Below are positions 28,601 to 39,592 of a stretch of DNA of 64,000 nt, piece by piece. Each line of letters opens with the position of its first letter. Within the stretch, counting starts at the first letter, position 1. Source of the stretch: Scenedesmus sp. ARA3 (lineage: Eukaryota > Chlorophyta > Chlorophyceae > Sphaeropleales > Scenedesmaceae). The position numbers and the translations under genes are program-made. The DNA lies in NCBI GenBank assembly GCA_004335835.1, contig RWJK01001691.1, positions 1 through 64,000 on the forward strand, written 5' to 3'. The notes under the pieces are model-generated. The model saw only the letters and a program-made list of their open reading frames with translations, was not told the origin of the DNA and did not search any database.

Positions 28601-30852
28601 GTGCTACACTGCAAGGGTTACCTTTGAGCATCAGCTGGTGCCAAACTCAAAGTATTGCAGGTTGCATCAGCATGTCAGGTCTTGCAGGAAGCTTGGCATA
28701 GCGCAACCAGATTCTTGCTGTCTTGCGACAGGGATACCACCCCGGCTTTGCAGCCCTGCTCGCTATGCACCGTTGCTGCTCACCTCGTGCACCAGCTTGC
28801 CCAGCTCTGCCATCTGGCCCTTGAAAGCTGCCATGAGGTTCCTGTCATCACTGCCTGCCTCCACCACCTCAATGATATCTGCTGCTGCTCGCATGCTGAG
28901 CTGCTCCCACAGGCCCGACAGCACAGCGCTGCGTGCACGCCAGAAGTCAATTTCGGCAAGCGGCCCCTTGCCCTGCGGCCGCTTCTCTGACTCCCTCTGC
29001 ATGACGTCTGACAGCGTGCTGGACCACTCTGCAACTGTCTCCTCAAACGTGTGGATGACATCAGGGTCCTTGCATGCTGCCGCGACAGAGGTGATTGTAA
29101 CAGCAGGCATTGGCAACGCCACATCGCCTGTCAGCTGCTGCAGCGCCTGCTTTATGTGAGCCAGGTACTTCTGCATGTTGCCCAGCAGCTCACGGGGCCT
29201 GCCGCTGCTGGTGCCTGCGCTGCCTGGTGCTGTGCCCAGTGGCAGTGCCCCAACGCCTGCAGGGTCTGCCGTGCCGACCTGCTTGCTGAGCAACGGCAGG
29301 AACACCTCTGACAGCACCTGCAGCAAGCAAAACACCACAGCAGGTCAACGTGTTGTGCATAGGGTACACTGCTGTATGCACTGTGCAGGACATTATGGCT
29401 GATGCCCCAGTACAGCTGCTGCATGCTTGTCTGGTGCAGAGGCCAACAGCAAAACGCATGAACAATTGCAGTCTGTTGAACATCAGCTGCGTCAGGGCTG
29501 CTCAAACGACGCCTGCGGCAGACTGCCAGCGCACCTGCTCCAGTGACCTAAGCGATGGCGCCTGAGTGAGCACGCCGCAATCCAACAGCTCTGCCAGGCC
29601 CTCATCTGGCATAGGCCCTGGGCACGACCGGACGCAATAGAACGTCCTGCACAATCACACACGTAGAGGCCGGAAGTTGAACGGCAATTGCTTTACAAAT
29701 GTAGCCGTGTAGGCTTGAACCATGCGCCAGGCCATGCACAGCATTGCTGATACGAGAAATTGCACTAAACACACAAGCATGTGACCAAGCTGCAGCAAAC
29801 AGCCCACCTGCAGCCTGCGTGCTCTGCTGGCACATGCCCAAGAAACAGCTTGAGACCAACAGGATGCTCCAGCGGCTGCTTCTGCTGCTGCTGCTGTTCA
29901 TGCGGCTGCTGTTGCTCTGGCAGCTGCCCCTGCTGTTCCTGTGGCCCCTGCAGGCTCTGCTGGCCGTCCTGCTGGATGTCTTTGCCATCTACATCTTGCT
30001 GCTGCGTAGGCGGCTGATGCAGTGCATCATCTGCAGCCTGCTGCTGCTGGTGCTGCTGGTGCTGGGATTCATTGCTGCTTTCGTGTGCTTCTTGCGCCTG
30101 CTGTGTTGTGCCATCACTGCTGCTTGCCTCAGGCTGCTCCGTTTGAGCATCTGCTGGTAGGCTGCTGGCATCTGTTTCGCCTGCTCCTGCAAGGCATGGG
30201 ACAATTCAGTGAATTGCACATAGTATTTGGATGGGTTGCAAGCTGCCAAGGCTGCACGCGTCAGGCATCAGCAAGCAAACTCACCCTGCAGTCCTGCATC
30301 CTCAGCAGCTAGCTGGCCTGGTGATCCATCGCTTGGTGCAGCTGGATCCCCTGAGCTATCTGACTGTGGTGCAGATGTTTGTTCCTCCCTGTAAAATTAT
30401 TAACAGCGGCAGCAGGACTGTGCTTCAGTTGGTGCCAGAACGTCAGGGCATCAGCCATAAAGCATTGCCATCAGCCAAAATTTGCCAGAACGTCACGTTA
30501 TCTCAGGGTAGCGTGTGCTGGTGTGCTGCGCTCAACAGCAAAAGCTGCAATCTTACCTTTTTGCTGCTTTTGTTGCCACAGCTGCAGCATCCTGATGATC
30601 CAAACAGATCAGAAGTGCAGACGAGCCTGCAGTGTGATACTATGGGTCAGGCTGGCACGTTGCCAGGCTATTAAGCTACTCGGCAGCTCCAAAGCTAGTT
30701 AGCGCACCTTCTCCATCAAAAAACTGCTGCAGAGAGGCTGCTACCTCCTGGCTTGCCAACAGGGGGCCCAGGGAGTCCCTGCTGATGTTGAGAGTGCTGC
30801 TGGCCAGGTTTTGAATGTACTGCAGCCTCGCATCGTTCGCATCTACAGCCAT
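4629..30852 (-). CDS. DHC10: Axonemal dynein heavy chain, 1-beta type of inner arm I1/f (DHC10/DNAH10 group)
   Basis: Motor subunit of a two-headed inner-arm dynein that drives and regulates ciliary bending. The complete order is readable: N-terminal tail (30852 to ~25 kb), linker (~25-20.3 kb), AAA1 to AAA4, stalk with microtubule-binding domain (~12 kb), AAA5, AAA6 and C-terminal domain. P-loops are intact: GPAGTGKTET (AAA1), GQTGGGKS (AAA2), GESGTSKS (AAA3), GVGGSGKQS (AAA4). The AAA1 Walker B is CFDEFNRI. The last exon contains [15 protein letters not shown] and [12 protein letters not shown], and the C-terminal exons contain [20 protein letters not shown] and [20 protein letters not shown]. 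These are typical, from family knowledge, of DNAH10 rather than the single-headed inner-arm chains ending HWIRRGVAL. The start ATG at 30852 opens [15 protein letters not shown], a family-like N-terminus. The stop is TAG at 4629. Exact exon count and length were not computed. DNAH2-type 1-alpha is the main alternative. Confidence 0.85.
4836..4859 (+). repeat. (CAGG)6 microsatellite in the last dynein intron
   Basis: Six CAGG units on the plus strand, so CCTG on the dynein sense strand. They lie just upstream of the acceptor of the last coding exon, like other pyrimidine-rich runs before 3' splice sites in this window. Confidence 0.9.
5566..5586 (+). repeat. (CAG)7, sense CTG, before a dynein 3' splice site
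   Basis: Seven CAG units on the plus strand; on the dynein strand this is CTG, about 25 bases upstream of the acceptor of the exon starting [12 protein letters not shown]. Confidence 0.9.
7192..7218 (+). repeat. (CAG)9, sense CTG, before a dynein 3' splice site
   Basis: Nine CAG units on the plus strand. In the dynein sense this is a CTG run ending a few bases before the acceptor of the exon that begins [10 protein letters not shown]. Confidence 0.9.
8884..8922 (+). repeat. Imperfect CAG run, sense CTG, before a dynein 3' splice site
   Basis: Imperfect CAG/GCAG units on the plus strand. On the dynein strand it is CTG-rich and runs straight into the CTGCAG acceptor of the exon encoding [19 protein letters not shown]. 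Confidence 0.8.
11950..12175 (-). other. DHC10: Dynein microtubule-binding stalk-head exon
   Basis: The exon encodes [19 protein letters not shown], then [20 protein letters not shown] and [13 protein letters not shown]. This is the conserved microtubule-binding tip between AAA4 and AAA5. Flanking exons at about 12.8-13.0, 12.4-12.6 and 11.6-11.8 kb are rich in Ala, Lys, Glu and Gln and form the two stalk coiled-coil strands. Confidence 0.85.
13930..14190 (-). other. DHC10: Dynein AAA4 exon with P-loop
   Basis: Encodes [20 protein letters not shown] (Walker A) followed by a Walker B-like [10 protein letters not shown] and the helix [12 protein letters not shown]. The ATP-binding residues look intact. 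Confidence 0.85.
16010..16220 (-). other. DHC10: Dynein AAA3 exon with P-loop
   Basis: Encodes [20 protein letters not shown] (Walker A) and [16 protein letters not shown]. The matching Walker [18 protein letters not shown], lies in the exon at about 15.50-15.80 kb. Confidence 0.85.
17836..18170 (-). other. DHC10: Dynein AAA2 exon with P-loop
   Basis: Encodes [20 protein letters not shown] (Walker A) and [20 protein letters not shown], the segment typical of dynein AAA2. The downstream exon around 17.28-17.50 kb carries [20 protein letters not shown]. Confidence 0.85.
19209..19800 (-). other. DHC10: Dynein AAA1, main ATPase site, P-loop split by an intron
   Basis: The upstream exon ends [11 protein letters not shown] at 19624 and the next exon begins [13 protein letters not shown] at 19405, so the intron 19406-19623 falls between G and K of the GPAGTGKT P-loop. 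[20 protein letters not shown] supplies Walker B. This is the site required for force generation in dyneins. Confidence 0.85.
29807..30388 (-). other. DHC10: Low-complexity Gln/Ser/Asp-rich segment of the dynein N-terminus
   Basis: Two exons just after the start encode an acidic Ser/Asp/Pro stretch and then about 100 residues dominated by Gln (QQQQQ, QQPHEQ). The text then becomes globular again at [16 protein letters not shown]. The frame is open and spliced in phase, so it appears translated. It looks like a lineage-specific insertion in the tail. Confidence 0.6.
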
Positions 30853-31496
30853 CTCTGATAAGTACTGTATTTCTTGGCTGTGATGCGCTAATGTGGCACA
30901 TCGTGTTCAGACAGGCGTGGCATCAGATAGCTGACAGCTCTTCTCTCGTGAACGGCCGCAACAACGCCTGCATGTACTACCACCTTATCCCAATTTTGCT
31001 TCCTTTTGTACACCAACACAATCAACACTGCTGCTGACGTCTTACAGCGATCTTCCAAAACTGGTGCTTGGTCAAACCCTTGTTACATTTTACGCAACGC
31101 GCCTACGGCCACACTGACGCCTTCTCCATGATCTCAAAGCTTCACGATCAAAACGCATGATGCGCCTGTACAACAAGTTGCTTGCGGCTTACCAGTTGAC
31201 AAGCAAGCAGGCTGCCACACAGGATTGCAGCTGCTGCTTCAACTGCAAGCAATATGAGCATGCTCTCTGTCCAGGCCCCAAGCACCAACACTGAATCTTC
31301 AGCGTAATCCTCGCACTCTGCACAATGCCTGACAGTTCGCTGATGCATCACCATGCCATCTCAACACCAAAGACCCCCATGCAGTAGGTACAGGACAGAG
31401 ACAAGACATCACGTGCAGGGCCAGTGTCTTCAGGCCACAAACGGTCGGCTACACACCAGCTACACAAGAACCAGCTAAGCAATACCCTTTAGAGTA
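30853..31496. other. Dynein promoter region and 3' UTR of the SAPS gene
   Basis: Both neighbours are on the minus strand, so this tandem interval holds the 3' end of the SAPS-domain gene and the start region of the dynein. A minus-strand TGTAA is at 31083-31087. No coding exon was recognised. Confidence 0.5.
31083..31087 (-). terminator. TGTAA polyadenylation-type signal for the SAPS gene
   Basis: TTACA on the plus strand, about 410 bases past the SAPS gene stop. The position and pentamer suit a chlorophyte poly(A) signal. Confidence 0.45.
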
Positions 31497-34400
31497 TCAA
31501 AACTCGTCAGGCACCTGCACAGGATGTGACTTGCCCTGCCAGTGGGCCTTGATCCCTCCACAGGCTTCGCTGCTGCTGCCCTCTGCTGCTGGTTGTGTTG
31601 CTGCGGAGAGCGGAGGCCCACTGTTACTGGTGGCTGCTGCTGGTGCTGCTTCTACCGTGCCCTCCTGCTCTGCAGCCACAGCGCTCACATCAGTGCCATG
31701 CTGCTGTGGCTCCACATCAGCAGCTGAGCTTGGGGCAAACGGGTTGGCTGACATGCCATTGTCTGCTCCAGCATCAGCAGCATCAGCAGCCGCTGCACCA
31801 GCACCAGCTGCTGCAGCGTCACTGCCAGCCGCTGCTGGAGCTGCAACTGCATCCTGACTGTCTGCTGCTGCGGCAGCCTCCATGCCTCCCTCTGCTGCTG
31901 CCTCAGGTGTGGGTGCCACCTCTGCTGCTGCATCCTCTGCGGGTGCTGCGCTGATCACGTCCATCTGCTCCACCATCACCATGTCGTCAATGGGCGGTGA
32001 GGCAGCCGCTGCTGCATCGCCCTGCCATTCACCACCCACAGGCGGGCTGCCCTGCAGTGTGCTGGCTGTGAGTGCGCCCATCTCCTCGTCATCTGCCAGC
32101 AGCACTGCATCATCCTCCATGGAGCGCTCGCCTGGGATGTCAACCGCTGAGGAGGTGGCACCTGCAGCGCGCAGCAGGGGACGAGTGACAAACATCGCAG
32201 TAACACACAGTCAGCAACATTGCAATCGCTGTACAGTGGGGTCTGACAAAATTAGTGATTACTACACGTTAACAGTGCAGTGCAGATGCATGCATGCACA
32301 GTGCGCAAGCGCTGGTGGTGATGGCTCACCACCCATACATCCGTGTCTTGTGATCACCACATACCAAGCAAGACGCAAGAAGATGCTGCATCTGTGCAAC
32401 ACAGAAAAGAACACCATCAGCTTGCTGTCGTGGCAGTTACATACACACTTGCTGCAGCTGATGTAGCCCAGCCAGACTGCATGCCGCTCTCGCAGCACAC
32501 GCACTGTAACAACCGCAGACCGCCACCTCAGTGCCCCGACAGCGCACCTGGGTGTGCCAGCAGGCTCCAGTTCCCGATGCCGCGCCCAGCGCCGCCCTCT
32601 TCACCCCCCGCAGCCCCCTCCTCCGCCCCGCCAGGCTGCTCGCCGGCCTCTGCTGCATCGCTCACGCCCAGCCCGGCCATGCCTGCAACCAGCATGTCTG
32701 CGTTGTAGGCGCCGCTGCCGCCGAAGCCGTCGCCCATGTCCTCACGGCTGGGCTCGTCCTCGTCATCATCCATGTCGTCCAGCACGCCGTAGCGGTGGTA
32801 CATGCCTGGCGGCATGCCCTGGATCTGCTCCAGCGCGTCCATGTCGTTCTGCGCAGGGGAGTGCAGTGTGTGCAGAGGAGGCGGCAGCATGCAAGCGAAC
32901 AGAACAGTCACGTTAGCAAAAGCAACAAATAGTGCATGCGTGTATCGCGCCAGAGCAGCAAGCGCACCGAGTTAAAGCTACAGATCAACAGCACAAGGGA
33001 CCCTGCATGCATAGCACTACTGCCGCAACACATGCATCATGCTTCTTCCAAGGCTGCTTGCTGCTGCGCAACGCTGCACAACCGCGGCTGCTCACAACCA
33101 CGTGCTGCTGGCAACTGCTGCAGCTCGGCAGTTGACCCCCGGCCCTCACCTGGAAATCATCCCCATCACTGTCCAGCTCCCCACCCTCTGTGCTGACAGG
33201 CCGCCCGCACTGCCAATGCATCACATCCTCCAGCTCCAGCCGCGGCCCCAGCTGCTGCTGCACAAACACCTGCCACTCCTCGCAGTCGCGCAGCGCGTCT
33301 GCAACCTCCTGCTGCTGCTGTGCCGCCTCCTGCAGCACCTGCCCGATGCGTGTGACATGGCCCAAGTAGCCAGCACGCAGCGGCCCCTTGCCTTCAAAGC
33401 CTGGCCGGGCCCGAGGCGTTACTGTCTCAGGCAGTCCTGCAAGCCAGGCCACCAGCTGGCACTCGCCAAAGATGTGCGCTGTCATGGTTGCGCTGCCGCG
33501 TCGCAGCGCCGCCACGAGCAGTGCATACATCTGGTGGTGCAGCAGGTTGTTGAAGGGGTACGCCAGGAACAGCGCCTGCACCAGCGGCAGCGCACGCGCG
33601 CTAATGATGGCGGCGTCCGCTGTGTCGCCGCCCACGCGCAGCAGCGCCGCCAGCAGCTCCACAATGCGCAGCCGCGCACGGCCCAGCGGCGGCGCCAGCA
33701 CGCCATACGGCGTCTCCTGCGTCTCCACGCCAGCTGCCTGCGCCGCTGCCGCGTCGCTGCCCTCTGCTGCTGCATCGCCTGCGCCCTGCGCTTCCTCTGG
33801 CTGCTTTAGGTGCTCCATGAGCTGCGGGATGTACTGCAGCATGCTGGCAATGGCGTCGCTGTGCGGCCGCGAGCCGCCGCCAGCGCCCGACCCTGCAGAC
33901 AGCGGCGACGAGCTGTCTGTACCGCTGCCGGCTGGCGCTGGAGGGCTGGCATCTGCCTGGCTGCGGCGCGGCTCCAGCAGCGCAGCACACACGTCCAGCG
34001 CTGTGACCAGCACCTTGCTGCCGGGTGCGAGTGCGCGGCTGAACAGCGCCGTCAGCGAGGACTGCTGCATGAGCTGCGTTGCTAGCGCGCTGGGCTGCGT
34101 GTGCGCGATGGCGGTGAGGATGTCTGCTGCATTGGACTGCACGTGCGCGCTGTACTGCGGGGCTAGGCGGTCCAGCAACATGCTGACCAGCGGCGTCTCT
34201 GCCAACCACTGCGTGTGCATGGGCAGGAAGATCATGCTGCTGTGATCGTCCGCGCCCACCAGCCGCTTGATGATGTCAGCGATGGATGTGGTGTCCACGT
34301 GCCTGATCAGCTTCTCCAAGATCTCATCGTTGTTGGAGAGGTGCTGCATCATCTCGTTGGTCTTGCGCAGCAGCAGCTGGCCCACGACGCGGCCGAAGTA

Positions 34401-35580
34401 GCCGGCAGCTTTGCAGGACAGCGGCGGCTCCTGCTCCAGCAGGCTGAACAGCAAGCCCAGCAGCTCCTCATCCTCAAGCAGTGTGTTGAAGACAGCCTCG
34501 ACCTCACAGCAGAACACCTCACACGCGGTGAAGGGGTACCTGCGGTTGCAGAACAAGGCAGGGAAGCAGGAGCAGGGGCAGTGCGCACAGGATGGTACAC
34601 ATGCACAAGCACGGGATGCAGGCACCTACAGCAACCATATGTGAAAGCTCGCACATGAAGGAAACAGGCAGCACCAAGTCAGTCGCACAAAACGCCCGTG
34701 TGCTGCTGCAACAAGTCTGCCTGACCAGCATGCAAGCGACTGCATGGACATGCATGCGCGACTTGCAACACAGCAGCTTCTGCCGCCACTCGCCATACGC
34801 CACTGTGTCTTGTTCAAGGTGCAAACCCTGCAACGGCAGTGCTGCTGCCGGAAGCGCCATACACTGCAAGGGCATTGCTGTCCAGCGCCCCAAGAGTTTC
34901 ACAACCTGTACAACTGCTGATACTCATATGATATGCATGCATGCACTACAGCAACGCCATAGGGTGTCTTGGACGCCCTGGAGTGCTGTCATCTTCACTT
35001 GCATCTGCCGCTGAGGCTGTGCTGCACCTGCTGCTGGCAGCTGCACACCTGTACTGCTTCTTGGGATCATCTGGATCATTCGGTGGCTCGATCAGGTACC
35101 TGCAGCAGCAACGCCAACATGGTGAGCATGGCCGGCCGATCCCTGTTGCCACTGCTGTTCAGCTGTGGTCTGCTGCAGTGATCCTCACCGTAACAACTGC
35201 TCCACGGTCTTCTTTTCTCGCAGGCTGCAAAAAAAAAAAGAAACCGTCAGTATCTTGTGCCGCTGCAATGCGGTGCAACAGTGGTGGTTGCAGCTGCCAC
35301 AACCGTGCGGCGCTGGTTGTACTGCACTTACAAAGTGATGAGCCTCCCGTTCAAGGACTTGCACTCTTGGATTATGTCATCTTCGTCCAACAGCTCCTCT
35401 AAATTGTACTCTTCCTTGTCAAGTATTTGCTGCAGGGAAGAAAGAGGGCGTGTACAGCCCAGGCTCAGACGCTGCTCCCTGAACAGATTTCTACTGCTGC
35501 TGCTCAGCTGATGGCCCTGTGCAACGCCATACCTCTATAGGAGAAGGCTGGGAGAAACCAGCTACTTTCCAAAAAGCCAT
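31497..35580 (-). CDS. SAPS: SAPS-domain protein, regulatory subunit of protein phosphatase 6 (Sit4-type)
   Basis: Seven exons close exactly in phase: 35580-35533, 35429-35332, 35224-35189, 35099-35049, 34539-33150, 32848-32548 and 32161-31497, giving 862 aa. The N-terminus MAFWKVAGFSQPSPIE then ILDKEEYNLEELLDEDDIIQ is the hallmark start of SAPS proteins. Helical-repeat text such as CKAAGYFGRVVGQLLLRKTN and LIRHVDTTSIADIIKRLVG follows. Family members scaffold the PP6/Sit4 catalytic subunit and direct its substrates. The last ~320 residues are acidic and Ala-rich with no fold I recognise (DDMDDDEDEPSRED, long Ala/Asp/Glu stretches), as in other SAPS C-terminal tails. The ATG at 35580 is chosen from the conserved MFW-like start. 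The stop is TGA. Confidence 0.9.
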
Positions 35581-36011
35581 CAGACTCCTGGCTGCTTAGC
35601 TAAAGTCTATATCTGGAGTGGTGGAGGACTAGGATTGCCGTGCATACGGTCACGGCCCCTGCCCTGCTCTGCCGTCTAGCCGATAACGCGTGGTATAGCG
35701 CATGATGTGATCACCGATTCTGGCAAACTGTACAGCGCGAGACGTTGGTGTTCTGAGAGGAACTGTGTCTGGGGGTTGAGCTGAGGCAGACGTGCAGACT
35801 GCTGCAAGCTGTTATGCAACTTAATGATAAGCGTTCCTCACCGTAGTAGCAGAGTTCAGCAGTTCTTGCTCAGCCTGAAGCCGTCCCCAAGGGCACGAGC
35901 AAAGTATGACAATGACACAAAGGCAGCAGCAACCGTTCAGAATGTCTGATCCCGATAAACAGCTGTATTGCTGAAAGTGATTGTTTTGGTGGCCAGCCAT
36001 CACTTGATACT
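35581..36011. promoter_or_regulatory. Divergent promoter between the SAPS gene and the RNA polymerase AC19 gene
   Basis: 431 bases separate the two start codons, which point away from each other. The interval has no credible coding text and must contain both promoters and 5' UTRs. No TATA box was assigned. Confidence 0.6.
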
Positions 36012-36674
36012 ATGGCTGTTCCGGACGAGCAGCGCTACAGTGGCACTACCTTTGCTGTTCAGGAAGAAGACCACACTCTTGCCAACACTCTGAGGTTCTT
36101 TTTAAACAAGAAGTAAGTGTGTATGCCACGAGCAGCTTGCCGTGGGCTGTGACGTGCAGTTGCTGCTGCTGTTGCTGCCAGCAGCCTGACTGCTGCCAGG
36201 GGCCGCCAAAGAGTGCCACCTGATGCTTAGTTTGCTGCTGCTACTCTTCCTGCAGCCCTCAGGTCACGTTCTGCGGCTACAGCATCCCACACCCGACAGA
36301 GGATGCAGTGAACATCAGAGTACAAACAACAGGTGCGTGCCAGGCTGCATGGCAGGCTGACCTAGCTGGCCACACTAAGCAGCAGCTGAGACACTCAGCC
36401 CTGTCACCTATGTGCTGCATCTTGGCATGAAGTCAATGCTGTGAGCCAGCAAGCGCCATGTGGTTGTTGTGAGCAGGACATACAAGCGGCAGCCGGTCCG
36501 TGACGCTTGCTGTTGCTGTGCTGCCTGTCGTGTATCCCTGCAGGCGAAGTTACTGCATCGCAGGCACTTGTTGGTGCCTGCGAGGAGTGCGCCAAAGTGT
36601 GCAGGCACACCAGGGCTGTCTTCGACAATGCACTAGATCGGTTCAAGCAGCAGAACCCAACCCAAGGGCAGTGA
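36012..36674 (+). CDS. RPC19: RNA polymerases I and III shared subunit AC19 (RPAC2/POLR1D)
   Basis: Three exons encode 102 aa. Exon 1 is MAVPDEQRYSG then EEDHTLANTLRFFLNK; exon 2 is NPQVTFCGYSIPHPTEDAVN; exon 3 is VTASQALVGACEECAKVC and ends FKQQNPTQGQ. The HTLAN-LR motif and VTFCGY.IPHP are the conserved core of the Rpb11-like/AC19 family, which pairs with AC40 to nucleate assembly of Pol I and Pol III. The length is normal. Introns follow codons ending at about 36113 (GTAAGT) and 36331 (GTGCGT), each ending in CTGCAG. Rpb11 of Pol II is the paralogous alternative, but VTFCGY and the short C-terminus favour AC19. Confidence 0.88.
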
Positions 36675-37460
36675 CAACAGCAGAGGCAGAGGCATACAAC
36701 GCAGCAGCAGCAGCAGCAGTAGCAGCAGCAGCAGCGCTTTGTTGCAGTGCAGCTGCACAATGCAGCGGGGCCATGGTCATTAATATGGCATACCATTGGC
36801 AGGCCACTGGCAGCAGCAGGCCCTGCAGCCAGGCTGGCCATGCAGCTGTGACGGCACAGCGGGGACGTCCTGTCACACGACTGTTTTTTGGTATTTTGCA
36901 CCCATGCGTTTCTATTGATTTGGTGGGGGTTTGATAGCGCTTCTGTGGCATGACAACATCATGCAGTGCCACCTTACGCAGCGATGTCCTGGGGCTGCTG
37001 AACAAGCAGCTAGGTGGCACGGCCAGCGCCTCCCCATGGCTTTATTCCTGGCTACTTTAAATGCCTCCAGGTGTGTGGCGCTGCACTTACACTACATCCA
37101 TTGTTACTACACTTCTGTGCAGAGAGTGTGCGCATGTGTAGCAGGCTGGATAATGCACTGCAGCTGTCAAGGGCCATATATCGGTGATTGCACACCTTTG
37201 GACGCTGTGTTCCTGTGTTTTGCGGGCGGCACGTCACAATTAGCTGTAGTCCGTTCCGAGTACGCGCTAGTGAGCGTTTGCAACAGTGAATTCTGCACTG
37301 GCGACTATCGGTTCCTGCGCAGGCCTAGGCCTAGAGCAGGGCCTAGGTTCTGGTAAGGCTTGGCTGATACGTGCTTACGCTTTTGCAGCTGTCAGGGCAT
37401 GTTGCCAACATGGTTGCCAGTGGTTCCAAAGTCATGTGATGCGCATCACAGCATGCTGTC

Positions 37461-37778
37461 ATGCCGTTCATGGGCCAGAGGATTGGCATGGTGCTGGAGC
37501 TCCGTGCAAAGTGGAGAAGGTGTTCTTTTGTGGGTTACATGGCTGAGGTCCGAGCGCAGCGCTCGCCTGTCGTAGGTGTTGAAGTGCAGCCGGGTGCTTT
37601 GCACTGCTGTGCGCGCTGTGACAGTGTTGCCCAAGGTGACACCTGTGGTCAGCTGCAGCAACTGGGCAACAGCACCTGTGTGGCTGCTGCACAGCGTCCC
37701 TGCCAGTGCGCATTCTCAGCATGCAGTAACCTGCACTGCCGCTGCCGCATCTGCAAAACATGCTCGGCAGCCTGCTGA
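37461..37778 (+). CDS. Weak candidate: small Cys-rich ORF, unknown function
   Basis: An ATG-started frame of 105 codons. The C-terminal half is strongly cysteine-rich (HCCARCDSV, CQCAFSACSNLHCRCRICKT) and the stop TGA at 37776 is followed within 12 bases by TGTAA. The N-terminal half has ordinary composition (MPFMGQRIGMVLELRAKW). I recognise no family. It may be a chance frame inside a long AC19 3' UTR; the very short distance from stop to poly(A) signal argues against a normal gene. Confidence 0.22.
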   Translation: MPFMGQRIGMVLELRAKWRRCSFVGYMAEVRAQRSPVVGVEVQPGALHCCARCDSVAQGDTCGQLQQLGNSTCVAAAQRPCQCAFSACSNLHCRCRICKTCSAAC

Positions 37779-37785
37779 GCATGTT

Positions 37786-37790
37786 TGTAA
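37786..37790 (+). terminator. TGTAA polyadenylation-type signal
   Basis: First plus-strand TGTAA noticed after the AC19 stop, about 1.1 kb downstream. It could end a long AC19 3' UTR or serve the Cys-rich ORF just before it. Confidence 0.3.
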
Positions 37791-39592
37791 CTGCGCAGAC
37801 AGCATGGATCTCAATCACAATAGCAGGTGTTGTGTCTCTTCTAATGGGGATTTGGCAGCCTCTTGCCAAGGGTCAGTAAGCACACTCTGCAACTTCGTTC
37901 TGTTACACAGAATTTAAACCAAACAAGCTGAGGCCAAAACCAAGAAAAAGGTGCTGGAGCGCACTCACCACAGATTGCTGCTCACATACATACGTAACTA
38001 ACCTCGACACAGTCACCTGCACTGTTTGCTGCAGCTGCACGACACTGTGCTGCGCTGCCCCGCCCTTGTGGAAGGTGAAACCCCTGCCTTCGCTGCACAA
38101 AACATCAGGACCGCATGTGCACCACTGCACAACTCCCCGACATCGAGTGCGCAACCAGCCACCAACAACAATCCTGCAGCCACACACTGGCTGCAATCTC
38201 TGATATTGGTGGCACCTAAGCTGTTGCTGACATATCCTGCTTCGCACAACACAACACTGCTGGCGTAAACCAAAAGACTGCCAGTCCAAAGACGGCCGAA
38301 GGACGGATGCGTCAAACAACACAGCTATCACACTTGACGGTCATACTACCTTGCTCCACACCAGCGTCAAGCTGCATCACAGCAAGCCTCGTGCACAACA
38401 TTTCATTTGGGCATGGCACTGCAAAGCAAACGGCAAGGCCAGCCCAGGTATCAGGCCACAACAGGCACAGTAGCGTCAACGACGGCGCAATGCCACACAA
38501 TAAACACGGCCGAGTGTGCTGCTTGGGCTTCTCCAGCCCGCTCACCCCAGATGCTCAAGAGCTGCGGCAATGAGCAAACACAAACAAACACCGCGCCGAA
38601 TTGAATCCTTACACGACTCACTGAAAAGCTGAGCTGGCGCTTCACAACACATGGCTGCATGCGAGCACCAGCTGTTGTGTATCATGCAGCTGTTGTTGTG
38701 TACATGCATAACCAAAACCCACCGCAGTACTTAGTAGTAGGATGCGCTTGCCGCGCTCGCTGCAAGTCACACGAAGACTAAGAAAGAGAGTGAGCATCCA
38801 TGAACCATCGCGGCGCACATGCTGCCAGCCTTCAGGAAATGCGCATGACACCATGTCAACGCACAACAGCCTCCTGGGAGTTGCTGCATCACACAACCTG
38901 CCGCAAGAGTCTGCACCCACCCAACAAACAGCATGGTGCTGGCTGTGTCACGCGGGCAGCCACGCTGCTAACGCCGACACAACAACACCACGAGCTGCAA
39001 CGAAACGTGTAGAACATGCATGCAAAGTGAACCACCAACACAAAATCCCTGCCTGCTGATGAGCAGTACCAAAGGATGAATGGCCTTGAATGTGCCTTGA
39101 AAACCGTCAAATCAGCCGCAAGGGGCAGCTGCAACAGACGCTAGTCTATGTTCGGCCCCCGACACCCGGGTACCACCTGCCACGTATGAATCATGACTGC
39201 ATGGGTCACGCATACGAGAATCCGGGTGCGAGTGCGCACAAATGCAATACATACAAGATACCCCGAGAGTGCTGCTATTAGACAATGCTGCTGCTTGAGC
39301 ATGCGTGCAGAGACATGTTGCCATGTGCCTGGGGTCGCTGCTGTTGGCCGTGCGTGCTGTGGGGTAAACACCACAGCCACCTGGGTGTGGCTGCAGGCCC
39401 AGCATGCATCTGCTGCACATGCGCAGGCATTTGCCTGCAAGCATGGCGGCATGAGCAATCAAAAAGATATACAAAGCGGTGCTGCCACTGGCAGCTAAAC
39501 CGCACATGGATGCTACGACCTAAAGGCCACACGTGTCCCTGCATGCAGTTGCCACATGAATCCTGCAGGTCAACAACGCATGCGCAGCTTGC

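Larger units (their letters stand above)
36675..39592. other. Long, mostly non-coding interval
   Basis: About 2.9 kb with no recognised gene. It starts with CAG-rich sequence after the AC19 stop (a run near 36701-36735). It includes one weak Cys-rich ORF at 37461-37778 and a plus-strand TGTAA at 37786-37790. Between 37.8 and 39.6 kb only short, stop-interrupted frames are seen on both strands. A non-coding RNA or regulatory role cannot be judged by eye. Confidence 0.5.

Noticed and set aside
33388..34245. 285-codon plus-strand frame opposite the SAPS gene
   Set aside because: Low-complexity Ala/Ser/Arg-rich shadow of the strongly conserved SAPS exon 33150-34539.
35821..36003. Minus-strand 60-codon frame in the SAPS/AC19 interval
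   Set aside because: No protein-like text and it overlaps the probable promoter.
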